Shown here piece after piece: positions 6,411-14,121 of a DNA stretch of 21,768 bases. Source of the DNA: Patescibacteria group bacterium (GTDB taxonomy: Bacteria; Patescibacteriota; Minisyncoccia; Phycocordibacterales; SBAW01); the NCBI GenBank assembly GCA_028866155.1, contig JAGWIT010000012.1, forward strand, positions 1-21,768, given 5' to 3'. A program made the position numbers and the translations under genes. Below the pieces are notes generated by a model. It did no database searches. It saw only the letters and a program-made list of their open reading frames with translations, and was not told where the DNA came from. Positions within the stretch are counted from its first letter, which is position 1. Each line of letters starts with the position of its first letter.

Positions 6411-6914
6411 TTAGTTTGACTTAACTTTGAGTTTTGCCTGCCGGCTCTTGTCGAGTTTGGGGAGGCGAATGACGAGGAGGCCGTGCTTCTCGGTTGCTTC
6501 GGCCTCTTCTATCTCAACCTCCTGCGGGAGCACAATGGTGCGGCTAAACGACCCCCAATAGAGCTCTGAAAAGAAAAAGTCGCCCGCCGTACCCTCGGTG
6601 TGGCGCTCACGCTTGCCGCGCACCGTGACCATGTCGCGGGTTATAGAGATGTCGAGGTCTTCGGGCTTCACGCCCGCTATCATCGCCTTGATGATGAGGT
6701 GCGTCGGCGTCTGATAGACATCCACCGCGAGTTCGCCCTCGGCTTCATCGGCCGCAGGTTCAGGCTCGGGAGAGATGGGGCGCCCGAGGGACAATTTACG
6801 GCTTGCCGCGGGCGCGTAGGAGGCGCCGCCGCTATCGAGGTCGTCGAAGGAGAAATCATCGCCTCCGGCGCCGCCGGTGAGCCACTCGAACAATGATCGT
6901 TTTTCTCGTGCCAT
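6411..6914 (-). CDS. Hsp20/alpha-crystallin small heat-shock protein
   Basis: This 167-residue protein is an ATP-independent chaperone that should hold unfolding proteins in the cytoplasm. The N-terminal ~58 residues are Gly/Asp- and then Glu/Pro-rich and probably disordered. The alpha-crystallin domain runs from about residue 62 (LAVDVYQTPTHLIIKAMIAG) to the usual C-terminal signature HGLLVIRLPKLDK at about 145-157. SFSRTIVLPQEV matches the conserved strand before the signature. It follows the PrsW-like gene by 20 bp on the same strand and may be cotranscribed, though a weak TAATAC sits upstream. The ATG at 6914 opens with MAREKRSLFEWL, a common start for CPR members. Confidence 0.93.
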   Translation of the reverse strand: MAREKRSLFEWLTGGAGGDDFSFDDLDSGGASYAPAASRKLSLGRPISPEPEPAADEAEGELAVDVYQTPTHLIIKAMIAGVKPEDLDISITRDMVTVRGKRERHTEGTAGDFFFSELYWGSFSRTIVLPQEVEIEEAEATEKHGLLVIRLPKLDKSRQAKLKVKSN

Positions 6915-6934
6915 AGGTGCGTTAGGGTTGCGTA

Positions 6935-7651
6935 TTAGCAGTAGTCCCTCGAGGGATATTTTACTTTCTCAACGAGGAGCAGTATCGCGATGATGCCGAA
7001 CCAGATGCACAAAAAGATGAAGAAGGTCGCGGCACCACTGCTTCCCAGTATAAAAAAATTGAAGAGAGTGTGCAACGCGGCGGCAAGGATAACTCCGGTC
7101 AATGCATAGAGCGCGCGCAGGGCCCTGCTTTTGTAAAACGAGAGCGCGATAGAGACGCCGATGGTGGCCGAGGAAAGCGTGTGCAGGAGCGTGGCGCCAA
7201 CAAAGCGCAGGTCCTCGGTCAACACGCCGTGCAAAACGCCTTGCGGCAGGGCGCCCCACAAAAAAAGCGCGTTCTCAATCGAGGAGAATCCGAGTGCCGC
7301 CGTGACCAGGTAGATAATGGCATCAATGGGCTCGTCAAAGACCCAGCTGCGCAGGGCGACCACGTAGGCCGCGGCAAATTTGAAGACTTCCTCCGTCGTC
7401 GCCCATGCCAAAAGGAGCGCCGGCGTAGCGGCCGCCCCGGCCAAAAACTCCGGGTCGACATACGGCACGATTCCTTTCTCAATGAGCAGTACCGGCGCGA
7501 CCGACAGCATCCCCGCCAGGAAAGTCAAAAAAATATAGCGCTTCGGCTCGGGCTCGCAGCGGTCTTCGAACAGCCAAAAAGCGAGCCAAAGCATGGCGGG
7601 CAGGACGCCTCCTAAAAACGCGACAAACATTGCCGGGGAAAGTACAGGCAC
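6935..7651 (-). CDS. PrsW-family intramembrane metalloprotease
   Basis: The protein is about 238 residues with roughly seven to eight membrane helices. It carries the marks of the PrsW/CAAX-protease-like group: a TTEEVFKF segment (the EExxK-type motif), GFSSIENALF, and two later histidine motifs, LLHTLSSA and ALHTLFNF, which should line the metal site within the membrane. In Bacillus PrsW cleaves an anti-sigma factor; no such partner is visible here, so the substrate is unknown. I chose GTG at 7651 because TATACT at 7663-7658 ends 6 nt upstream; the frame also opens at an ATG at 7690 inside valS, and a later ATG lies at 7630. It follows valS closely. Confidence 0.88.
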   Translation of the reverse strand: MPVLSPAMFVAFLGGVLPAMLWLAFWLFEDRCEPEPKRYIFLTFLAGMLSVAPVLLIEKGIVPYVDPEFLAGAAATPALLLAWATTEEVFKFAAAYVVALRSWVFDEPIDAIIYLVTAALGFSSIENALFLWGALPQGVLHGVLTEDLRFVGATLLHTLSSATIGVSIALSFYKSRALRALYALTGVILAAALHTLFNFFILGSSGAATFFIFLCIWFGIIAILLLVEKVKYPSRDYC

Positions 7652-7663
7652 TCCTACAGTATA
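7652..7663 (-). promoter_or_regulatory. -10 box of PrsW-like gene
   Basis: TATACT at 7663-7658 lies just downstream of the valS stop and 6 nt before the GTG at 7651, so this gene can be transcribed separately from valS with a leaderless message. Confidence 0.5.
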
Positions 7664-7667
7664 AAGC

Positions 7668-9818
7668 CTATTTTGCGGGCCACTCCTCAACCATCAACAA
7701 CCCTGACCTCTCAGGGAGTGATTGCCACACTTCTTCGGTGAGGAAGGGCATAAACGGGTGGAGGAGCTTGAGTGAGCCGGTGAGCGCGTCCAGCAAAAAG
7801 TGCTGGCGCGAGCGCTTGGCGGCCGCATCATCGCCTTTAAGTATGGGCTTGCTCTCCTCGAGTATCGCCGAGGCGAAGCGGTCCCACACATAGTGATAGA
7901 GCTTCTCGGCCGCCATATAGATGCGGTACTCTTCGGTGTCACTCGTGACTTCTGTGACCAAGTCCTCAAACTCAGCCCACAGCGCCGCGTCGGTCGCGTT
8001 GTAGGTAGGCGTCTCCTCGCGCGCCACGCCCTCGGTGTTCTCGAGCACAAAGCGCGTAATGTTCCACACCTTGTTGGCGAAGAGTTTATAGCCTTTGACG
8101 CGCTGCTCGTCGAATTTGACGTCACTCCCAATAGCGGCGCCCATAATAAGGCCCATACGCAGCGCGTCGGCGCCGTACTTCTCGATCATGTCTAAGGGGT
8201 CGATGCCGTTGTTAAGCGATTTGCTGAACTTGCGGCCACTCTTGTCGCGCACGAGTCCGTGGATAAGCACTTTTTTAAACGGCACTTGGTCCAAGTGGAA
8301 TTCGCTCATGAGTATCATGCGCGACACCCACAGCTGCAGTATTTCGTACGCGGGCGACATAAAAGAGGTCGGGTGGTAGGTCTTGAGGTCATTGGTCTCT
8401 TCGGGCCAGCCAAGCGTCGAGAAGGTCCACAGCGCCGAAGAGAACCACGTGTCGAGCACGTCTTCTTCCTGCTGCCAGCCATCGCCTTCGGGCGCGGTAA
8501 GGTCACAATAGACTTCCTCGCCTCGATACCACACGGGGATGCGGTGGCCGAACCAAATTTGCCGACTGATGCACCAGTCGCGCAGGTTCTCTATCCAGTG
8601 CAAGTAGGTGCTTCTAAAGCCTTCTTGTGGCATATCTATCTCGCCGCTTTCGACCGCATGGCGCATAAGCTCTTTGAGTGTTTTGCCGCCACGGGTCTCA
8701 ACAGGTTTGTTGACCGCTATCCACCACTGCAGCTTGGGCAGGGGCTCGATAATGGCACCGGTGCGCTCGGCAGTTGAGACATTCTGCTTGATGGTCTCTT
8801 CTTTGATGACCAAGTCGTTCTCTTTGAGCCACGTGAGTATCATTTCGCGCGCTTCGAGCACTTTCTTGCCGTTGAGGCGGCCGGGGGTTGATATCTTGGC
8901 ATACTCGTTAATCACTTGGGGGCGGGGCAAGTTGTGCCGGTCGGCAATATCCCAGTCGGTCATGCTATGGGCCGGGGTAACGCCGAGTGCGCCAGTGCCA
9001 AAGGCTGGGTCGACCTCATGGTCGGCTACTATCTTGATATGGATGGGCACGTCGCAGAAGACCGCGTCGTATTCTTTGCCCACAAACTCTTTGTATCGCT
9101 CGTCGTCGGGATGCACCGCGACCGCAGTATCGCCCACTTTTGTCTCCAGTCGCGTCGTGGCAATGGCGATGGGGAAGTCTTTGCTGTACTTAAAGGTGAC
9201 AAGGTTGGCGTCGCGCTCTTCGTAGATTATCTCGTCATCTGAAATGGTGGTCTGTCCTTTTGGGTCCCAATTGACGATTCGATGGCCGCGGTAGATAAGT
9301 CCGGCGTCATACATGCGCTTAAAGGCGGTCATGACGGCAAGGTTGCGCTTGTCATCGAGCGTATAGGCATAGCGCGACCAATCGAGTGAGGCGCCCATCT
9401 TGCGCACTTGGTTGAGGATAATGCTCTCGCTCGCTTTGGCGAACTCGGTGACGCGGCGCACCAGTTCTTCGCGACCGAGGTCATACCGATTTTTATTCTC
9501 TTTTTTTAAAATATCTTTTTCGACTTTTGCCTGGGTGGCGATAGCGGCCGAGTCAGTGCCGGGTATCCAGAGAGTTTTTTTGCCGCGCATGCGCTGGTAG
9601 CGCACCACAATATCTTGCAGTGTATCTTCGTAGGCATGGCCTATATGTAAAGTGCCGGTCACGTTGGGCGGAGGCAGCACGATAGAAAAAGATTCCTTTC
9701 TATCTCCCGGCAGATTGTCGGGGTTGAAATAGCCGCTTTCCTCCCACTTCTTATATATAGAAGCCTCAACTTCTTGAGGATTGTAAGGCTTTAAAAACTT
9801 CTCGGGCATGCCATCCAT
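7668..9818 (-). CDS. valS: Valyl-tRNA synthetase
   Basis: This 716-residue class I enzyme charges tRNA-Val. It has PPPNVTGTLHIGHAYE (HIGH at about 58-61), WIPGTDSAAIATQ just after, an editing (CP1) domain in the middle, and RKFSKSLNNG (KFSKS in place of KMSKS) at about 526-530. NMTDWDIADRHNL-type and GCDVRFD-like ValS landmarks are present as SMTDWDIADRHNL and GSDVKFDEQRVKG. It ends soon after the anticodon-binding domain, so the C-terminal coiled-coil tail of longer ValS (for example ~950 residues in E. coli) is missing. I chose ATG 9818 because TATTTT lies 6 nt upstream and it is 20 bp after tsaD; ATG 9809 is the alternative. Confidence 0.96.
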   Translation of the reverse strand: MDGMPEKFLKPYNPQEVEASIYKKWEESGYFNPDNLPGDRKESFSIVLPPPNVTGTLHIGHAYEDTLQDIVVRYQRMRGKKTLWIPGTDSAAIATQAKVEKDILKKENKNRYDLGREELVRRVTEFAKASESIILNQVRKMGASLDWSRYAYTLDDKRNLAVMTAFKRMYDAGLIYRGHRIVNWDPKGQTTISDDEIIYEERDANLVTFKYSKDFPIAIATTRLETKVGDTAVAVHPDDERYKEFVGKEYDAVFCDVPIHIKIVADHEVDPAFGTGALGVTPAHSMTDWDIADRHNLPRPQVINEYAKISTPGRLNGKKVLEAREMILTWLKENDLVIKEETIKQNVSTAERTGAIIEPLPKLQWWIAVNKPVETRGGKTLKELMRHAVESGEIDMPQEGFRSTYLHWIENLRDWCISRQIWFGHRIPVWYRGEEVYCDLTAPEGDGWQQEEDVLDTWFSSALWTFSTLGWPEETNDLKTYHPTSFMSPAYEILQLWVSRMILMSEFHLDQVPFKKVLIHGLVRDKSGRKFSKSLNNGIDPLDMIEKYGADALRMGLIMGAAIGSDVKFDEQRVKGYKLFANKVWNITRFVLENTEGVAREETPTYNATDAALWAEFEDLVTEVTSDTEEYRIYMAAEKLYHYVWDRFASAILEESKPILKGDDAAAKRSRQHFLLDALTGSLKLLHPFMPFLTEEVWQSLPERSGLLMVEEWPAK

Positions 9819-9830
9819 CCTATCAAAATA
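9819..9830 (-). promoter_or_regulatory. -10-like box before valS
   Basis: TATTTT at 9830-9825 followed by 6 nt precedes the chosen ATG at 9818. It lies between the tsaD stop and valS, so valS could have its own leaderless message as well as readthrough from tsaD. Confidence 0.4.
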
Positions 9831-9838
9831 AGGCTTTT

Positions 9839-11050
9839 TTAGAAGGGGGTTATATTTGCCAACGAGAGATTGCCGATTGCGCGGATTTCTTGGAAATCCC
9901 CCTTTTCCAACCTCCAATCGCCGCTGAGGAGATGCGCAAGTGCGGCTTCGGCTATCATCACGGCGTTGTCGCCGGTTATAGCGAGCTCGGGAAGGCGAAA
10001 CTCGACATCAGGGAATTCTTCGAGCAGGAGCGCCTGCAGTCGCTCGCGGATGTAGCGGTTGGCGGCGACGCCTCCGCCGATGACAAATGTTTTAGCGCCG
10101 GTTTCCTCAAGCGCGCGGCGCGCCTTTGCCACAAAGACATCGGCGACTGCATCCTCAAACTCGGCGGCAAAAGCTGCTTTCTCCTCGTGTGACAAAGGTC
10201 TGACCTTTGTCACATCGCGCAGTGTATAAAGGGCGGCTGTTTTTAAGCCAGAAAAAGACACATGGCAATTTTTTGAGTTGAGCATGGGGCGCGGGAGCGT
10301 CACGGCAACTTGCTTCCCATTCACCCTCACCGCTTCGGAAGCGGGTCGGCGTTCGTGTCCAGCAAGTTGCCGTTCCGCAACCCTAGCTTTATCTGCGAGT
10401 CTGCTTATCTCCGGCCCGCCGGGGTAGGGGAGCTCGAGCATGCGCGCGACTTTGTCAAAGGCTTCGCCGACCGCATCGTCGAGTGTCTCGCCGATAATTT
10501 GATACTCAAACCAGTCGCGCATCAGCACAAACTCGGTGTGGCCGCCCGAGATAAGCAATGCTAAAACGGGCAGTTTGATATTTGAAATTTGGTATTTATT
10601 ATTTTCGAGTCGCGCAAGCGATGAGATGAGATGCCCCTCCATGTGGTTGACGGGCAGGAGCGGGAGCTTCCACTCTTCGGCGAGTTTTTGCGCGAAGGTG
10701 ATGCCGGTCCACAGCGCGGGCTCCAACCCCGGCCCTACGGTAACGGCGACGGCGTCTGGAGCGAATCCGGAATTTGTGGCAAAAAATAGTCTGGGAGCCG
10801 CCGAGGACCTTTTTTGCGCAGATTCCGGGTCCGTCTTTTCTAATAGTTTTTCCAAAAGAACCGGCAGATTCTTTTCGTGTTCGCGCTTGGCGAGGTTCGG
10901 GTAGACGCCTCCATAGGGCGCATGGAGCGTGGCCTGCGAAAGCAAAACTGACTCTAGGACGCTAAATTGAAAGCCACCGGATTTTTTTTCGCCTTCAACG
11001 AGTGCGATGCCGGTTTCATCGCAGGAGGTTTCTATCGCGAGGATTTTCAT
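9839..11050 (-). CDS. tsaD: tRNA N6-threonylcarbamoyladenosine transferase
   Basis: TsaD transfers the threonylcarbamoyl group to A37 of ANN-decoding tRNAs, working with TsaB, TsaE and TsaC. The 403-residue protein has MKILAIETSCDET at the start, HMEGH (metal ligands His136 and His140), LLISGGHTEFV, SFSGLKTA, IGGGVAANRYIR and the late ITGDNAVMIA with its metal aspartate. The core is intact. It is longer than the usual ~340 residues because of apparent insertions at about residues 75-95, 150-160, 226-250 and 378-387. Two of these coincide with DNA palindromes (10767-10828, 10302-10373). The gene begins a minus-strand series with valS next. Confidence 0.96.
   Translation of the reverse strand: MKILAIETSCDETGIALVEGEKKSGGFQFSVLESVLLSQATLHAPYGGVYPNLAKREHEKNLPVLLEKLLEKTDPESAQKRSSAAPRLFFATNSGFAPDAVAVTVGPGLEPALWTGITFAQKLAEEWKLPLLPVNHMEGHLISSLARLENNKYQISNIKLPVLALLISGGHTEFVLMRDWFEYQIIGETLDDAVGEAFDKVARMLELPYPGGPEISRLADKARVAERQLAGHERRPASEAVRVNGKQVAVTLPRPMLNSKNCHVSFSGLKTAALYTLRDVTKVRPLSHEEKAAFAAEFEDAVADVFVAKARRALEETGAKTFVIGGGVAANRYIRERLQALLLEEFPDVEFRLPELAITGDNAVMIAEAALAHLLSGDWRLEKGDFQEIRAIGNLSLANITPF
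10302..10373. repeat. Palindromic element inside tsaD (second)
   Basis: Thirteen-base arms at 10302-10314 and 10361-10373 are exact reverse complements, and a 7-bp hairpin (10330-10336 with 10338-10344) lies between them. The 72 bp are a whole number of codons and fall on tsaD residues 226-250, between GGPEISRLAD and LPRPM, where typical TsaD proteins have a short linker. The encoded peptide is rich in Arg, Gln, Ala and Val. Confidence 0.75.
10767..10828. repeat. Palindromic element inside tsaD (first)
   Basis: Imperfect arms of about 20 bp (10767-10786 with 10810-10828) share ATTCCGG and a T-run/GC block and flank a 23-nt GC-rich centre. The element encodes residues 75-95 of TsaD, just before DAVAVTVGPGL, where the family usually has a short loop. 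Confidence 0.65.
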
Positions 11051-11062
11051 CCTTGAGTTATA
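11051..11062 (-). promoter_or_regulatory. -10 box before tsaD
   Basis: TATAAC at 11062-11057 ends 6 nt before the tsaD ATG. The AAGG directly against the ATG is too close to act as a ribosome binding site, so a leaderless message is the simplest reading. Confidence 0.5.
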
Positions 11063-11162
11063 TAGTATTTTTGAACATGAGGAAAGCTCATGAAATCTTC
11101 AGACAATAGTGATAAGGTATCGCAAGCACGTTCTTAATTACGGGAAAAGGGAAGAGGGGAAA

Positions 11163-12293
11163 ATGGACTGTAACGAAAGGGATATTCCGATAATCCAAAA
11201 AGCCAAACGAAAAAAACTCATCGTGCTCGACAAAGACGGCACGATACAAAGCAATCCTCATCCGGTCGAACATCCATCTGAGAGTGAGATCTCGGCCGGC
11301 AAAGAGATACGCCGGCGGCTTGAGGAGTATGCGGTCATGACGTCTTCTGCCCAAACCCTTGAGTTGGGGATGGACAGCGGGACCTATGCCCGCTCGGTTG
11401 CGTATGGATTTAAACGGCTCCGGCCGAAGATCCGCCTGCCCGACGGGACACTCACTCACAAGCCCGAAGAGGTTCGCGAGTGGGGGTATTTGCTGAACTT
11501 CGATGCCTTCAACGGTTTTGGCACCGGCATCTATGTGCTCAAAAACGGCGGCTACATCTGCGACCGCGACTATGAGACATTGCTTGGGGGACCTCAGTGG
11601 CGCCCGCAGGCGTTTGAAATGCTCGACCGGCTCTATAAAGGCGACCGCTACAAAAGAAATCTTTCTTCTGTCGATCGCGCAGATGCTGATATAGATGTTG
11701 CGCCTCTTGAGTATCGCATCCAGTTCGATCATCACGGCGACGAAGGGTATGCGCAGCGGGAAGAACTGCACTCTCTGATAGCTACCGGCCGGGAGGATAA
11801 TGATCTCAATCTGGCGTTTGTTGATGAGAGCAACCTCAAAAAAAGCCGCTACACAACTTATGTGGTGCCTAAATACGGACAAAAAGAGAGGGCGCTGGAG
11901 CGTTTTGGGAATCAATTGAGCTTTCGCTCAGGCGTACCGATGGACGAAATGGAGTGTGTCATCGTCGGAGATTCGCCCACCGATCTCAAGAGCGGCCTGC
12001 AGGCGTTCCAAGGAGCGGCACAGGTTACGTTTATTCTCGCCGCAGACTCGCGCCTCACGGAGCCTCTCTACGAAAACTTTCCCGATTTTGCCGGAATATC
12101 GCTCCTGTGGAATCGCAAGCATCCAGATTTGCCTGCGCGGTACAAGCAGACCCGGATCCCCGGCGTGTATTGGTACCGGGCGCACCGCTTATTGCGCCCG
12201 CGAAAGGTCATCCTTGCCGGTATTGCTCCGTGGAGCAAGGGTCTCGGATGCACCGAGTCGGTCCTCGCGTGTTTGTGCGAATTGGGTTTCTAA
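11163..12293 (+). CDS. HAD-superfamily hydrolase, phosphatase-like
   Basis: This 376-residue protein belongs to the haloacid dehalogenase superfamily. Motif I is VLDKDGT (Asp23 nucleophile, Asp25 acid/base), a lysine near 241 (PKYGQKERAL) fits motif III, and VIVGDSPTD (Asp270, Asp274) is motif IV. A cap of about 200 residues lies between motifs I and III. The layout suggests a sugar-phosphatase-like enzyme (Cof/SPP type), but the substrate cannot be told. An ATG at 11109 would add 18 residues; I prefer 11163, which has a purine-rich ribosome binding site (AGAGGGG) 4-10 nt upstream, one of the few in this window. It ends at a strong terminator and diverges from tsaD. Confidence 0.82.
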   Translation: MDCNERDIPIIQKAKRKKLIVLDKDGTIQSNPHPVEHPSESEISAGKEIRRRLEEYAVMTSSAQTLELGMDSGTYARSVAYGFKRLRPKIRLPDGTLTHKPEEVREWGYLLNFDAFNGFGTGIYVLKNGGYICDRDYETLLGGPQWRPQAFEMLDRLYKGDRYKRNLSSVDRADADIDVAPLEYRIQFDHHGDEGYAQREELHSLIATGREDNDLNLAFVDESNLKKSRYTTYVVPKYGQKERALERFGNQLSFRSGVPMDEMECVIVGDSPTDLKSGLQAFQGAAQVTFILAADSRLTEPLYENFPDFAGISLLWNRKHPDLPARYKQTRIPGVYWYRAHRLLRPRKVILAGIAPWSKGLGCTESVLACLCELGF

Positions 12294-12298
12294 ACAAC

Positions 12299-12331
12299 AA
12301 GCACCGACTTTTTGGCGGTGCTTCTTTTTTT
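12299..12331 (+). terminator. Intrinsic terminator after the HAD gene
   Basis: AAGCACCG (12299-12306) pairs with CGGTGCTT (12315-12322), followed by a run of T. It separates the HAD gene from the tRNA-Val gene. Confidence 0.92.
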
Positions 12332-12358
12332 GAATATTTTTTGTTATTGTCTACCTGC

Positions 12359-12431
12359 GCGCGGTTAGCTCAGTTGGTAGAGCATCCCCTTGACGTGGGG
12401 AGGGTCGCAGGTTCGAGTCCTGCACCGCGCA
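12359..12431 (+). tRNA. tRNA-Val (GAC)
   Basis: Acceptor GCGCGGT with ACCGCGC, D-arm GCTC/GAGC, anticodon stem TCCCC/GGGGA with loop TTGACGT giving GAC, T-loop TTCGAGT, discriminator A, no encoded CCA. A weak -10 (TATTGT, 12345-12350) lies upstream. The 3' end is 7 bp from the stop of the convergent VOC gene. Confidence 0.96.
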
Positions 12432-12438
12432 CTAACGT

Positions 12439-12855
12439 TTATTTTGCACCGGCCATCTCCGACGACGGCTGTAGGATGCCAAAGATAGTGCCCTCAGGGT
12501 CTTTATAGTAGGCAAGAAGTCCCACATGAGGCACATCGGTTTTAGCCACCTGCTCGGTGCCTCCTGCGGCGAGTATTTTTTTAATGCACGCGTCTATATC
12601 ATCGACTCCAATAATGCACACAAACGCGTTGATGCCGCCGCCTGCCGCGGGCAAGTCACTCATGCGCGGGCTTATTCCGCCGTTGATGCCGACCGAGGCC
12701 ATATCCTTCGGCACCGGCTCGCCGGTTTTGACCATCCGGTAGCCGCCATACTCGGCGCCTGCGTTGGTAATCTCCCAACCAAACACATCTTGATAAAACT
12801 TCTGTATCTTGTCTGCATCCTTCGCCTGGATCTCGAAGTGTACGACTCGGTTCAT
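12439..12855 (-). CDS. VOC-family protein
   Basis: This 138-residue single-domain protein starts MNRVVHFEIQAKDADKIQKF, continues with YQDVFGWEI, and ends with YKDPEGTIFGILQP, as in the glyoxalase/bleomycin-resistance superfamily. This subtype (FYQDVFGW, AAGG, DPEGTIFGI) is widespread and usually has no known substrate. His6 and the usual late Glu position (here Gly in TIFGILQ) suggest that one metal ligand may be missing, so metal use is uncertain. A TATACT lies about 50 nt upstream on the minus strand (near 12900), giving a short leader with no Shine-Dalgarno. It is not close in sequence to the VOC gene at 974-1339. Confidence 0.9.
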   Translation of the reverse strand: MNRVVHFEIQAKDADKIQKFYQDVFGWEITNAGAEYGGYRMVKTGEPVPKDMASVGINGGISPRMSDLPAAGGGINAFVCIIGVDDIDACIKKILAAGGTEQVAKTDVPHVGLLAYYKDPEGTIFGILQPSSEMAGAK

Positions 12856-13012
12856 ATAGTTTTGTGATTATTAAATAATAAGCCCGAAGTAAGGATAGTA
12901 TAGCAAATCGCCCGTTTGAGGGTCGCCCGGGATTCAATATTTGAGGGCCAAGTCCCAGATGAGGTGTTTTAAGCAGCTTTTTTTTGGTCTCATTCTCAAC
13001 CAACCCTCTTCA

Positions 13013-13040
13013 TTGATTCTAGCCCGGCGAGCGTTACAAT
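13013..13040 (+). promoter_or_regulatory. Promoter of the small secreted protein
   Basis: TTGATT (13013-13018) and TACAAT (13035-13040) are 16 bp apart, a good housekeeping-type promoter. The predicted start is about 24 nt before the ATG, so this message has a leader, unlike most others here. Confidence 0.65.
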
Positions 13041-13070
13041 GCAGGTATTACAAGTTAGTCATAAAAAGAT

Positions 13071-13334
13071 ATGTATATTAAAAAAGCATTACTTGGTGCT
13101 GGTGCGACTGCAGTTATGTTCGGTGCGATGGTGGCTCCGGCATTGGCAGCCGGTTCAGGAGATGGTTCGCAAGCTTCGGCTTGCGGCGCAGTTCACGGCG
13201 CATTTGCCGATGTAAATGGTAACTTCGGCTTCTTAGGCGCGCTCGGTGGAACGCCTGGGTATCATGGTGGCGCAGTCGGACAGGAGCCGGGAGCGACCGG
13301 CTACAACAACTCTAATACAGGCTGCCAAAACTAG
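13071..13334 (+). CDS. Small secreted glycine-rich protein
   Basis: I do not recognise a family. The 87-residue product has a clear Sec signal peptide: a lysine pair (YIKK), a hydrophobic stretch (ALLGAGATAVMFGAMVAPA) and an ALAA cleavage site around residues 25-27. The mature part is about 60 residues, rich in Gly, Ala and Asn (GFLGALGGTPGYHGG), with two cysteines (one near 38, one near 85) that could form a disulfide. It would be exported. It has its own promoter (13013-13040) and its own terminator, so it is a single-gene unit and possibly well expressed. Similar short secreted proteins are common in CPR genomes and mostly uncharacterised. Confidence 0.82.
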   Translation: MYIKKALLGAGATAVMFGAMVAPALAAGSGDGSQASACGAVHGAFADVNGNFGFLGALGGTPGYHGGAVGQEPGATGYNNSNTGCQN

Positions 13335-13357
13335 ACGAAAAATAACTTCGTGCACAA

Positions 13358-13392
13358 ACAAAAGCCCGTCACGAACGGGGCTTTTGTTATTT
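13358..13392 (+). terminator. Intrinsic terminator after the secreted-protein gene
   Basis: ACAAAAGCCCGT (13358-13369) pairs with ACGGGGCTTTTGT (13375-13387) with one extra base, followed by TATTTAT. The A-rich left arm gives a T-run on the other strand too, so it could also stop transcripts from the minus-strand DUF1254 gene. Confidence 0.85.
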
Positions 13393-13533
13393 ATAACCGA
13401 CAGGCGCTCGGGTTTTCGATAAAAGATATTTACTGTGGGTCGAAGGGATACGAAAGCTCTCCCGTCGCACCTTCGCTTATGGTTTAAAATATAGCGATTT
13501 TAATTTCGAGAAAAAGTTCGAATCTCGGCGGGG

Positions 13534-14121
13534 TTATTGGTTCAGTGGCGAAAGCTGTATCTGCTTTGCAAGATTGTAGGCGGTCGAAAGATCGTTGTCG
13601 TTCTCGACAAACACGCGACCGACCACGAGCACCGCATTGTTCGGCGAGGATATCTGTTTCATTCCTTGCGGCACGGCTCCTTTCCAACCCGGCCCCGTAA
13701 TCAGGTAATCGCCCGCATACGTTCCGGTGGCGCGTTTGCCGACGTAAGCGAAATTGATGTTCTTCGACGGATCGGTGAATTGCACGCTGTAGTAGCGACC
13801 GGCCATGTCCGGCACATGCAGGACTTGAGATCCTCTTGAAAGATCAAGCCAACCAACCACATAGAGCGTGTCACGATTCGTGCCGACGTTCATCAACTTC
13901 GAGCTTCCGGGTGGAAGCGGCGTGAGGGGGTCTCTAAAAAGATTTTGTGGTTGCGTATAGAGCGTATTGACCGGAATAGGGCCATCGCCGAACCCTTGAG
14001 AGAGGGCCGCCCTCTTGTATATGGACAGCATGAGGCGGGGCACCAAATAGATAACAAGGAGCCATGTCGCGATGCAGATCCCGCTGAATATGAGCAAATG
14101 TTCGTATCCCATAGGCATCAT
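13534..14121 (-). CDS. DUF1254-domain membrane-anchored protein
   Basis: This 195-residue protein has one N-terminal membrane segment (LLIFSGICIATWLLVIYLV, about 9-27), then a DUF1254 domain: TNRDTLYVVGWLDLS at about 82-96, VPDMAGRYYSVQF, and KRATGTYAGDYLITGPGWKG, all typical of the family. DUF1254 is normally the first half of a ~450-residue protein whose second half is DUF1214; here the two are separate genes. This one is second, starting in an ATGA overlap with the DUF1214 gene. The domain should lie outside the membrane. Its biochemical role is unknown. The two products probably assemble with each other, inferred from the usual fusion. Confidence 0.85.
   Translation of the reverse strand: MMPMGYEHLLIFSGICIATWLLVIYLVPRLMLSIYKRAALSQGFGDGPIPVNTLYTQPQNLFRDPLTPLPPGSSKLMNVGTNRDTLYVVGWLDLSRGSQVLHVPDMAGRYYSVQFTDPSKNINFAYVGKRATGTYAGDYLITGPGWKGAVPQGMKQISSPNNAVLVVGRVFVENDNDLSTAYNLAKQIQLSPLNQ

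Noticed and set aside
11088..11915. Minus-strand frame of 275 codons opposite the HAD gene
   Set aside because: The plus strand has HAD motifs, a ribosome binding site and a terminator; the minus frame has none.
12656..13003. Minus-strand open frame upstream of the second VOC gene
   Set aside because: It overlaps VOC in another frame and has a low-complexity start; nothing protein-like stands out in 12856-13012 beyond a possible -10 for the VOC gene.
13510..13540. tRNA-like TTCGAAT with CTCGG beside it
   Set aside because: The T-stem does not pair (AAAAG against CTCGG) and no D-arm or anticodon arm precedes it.
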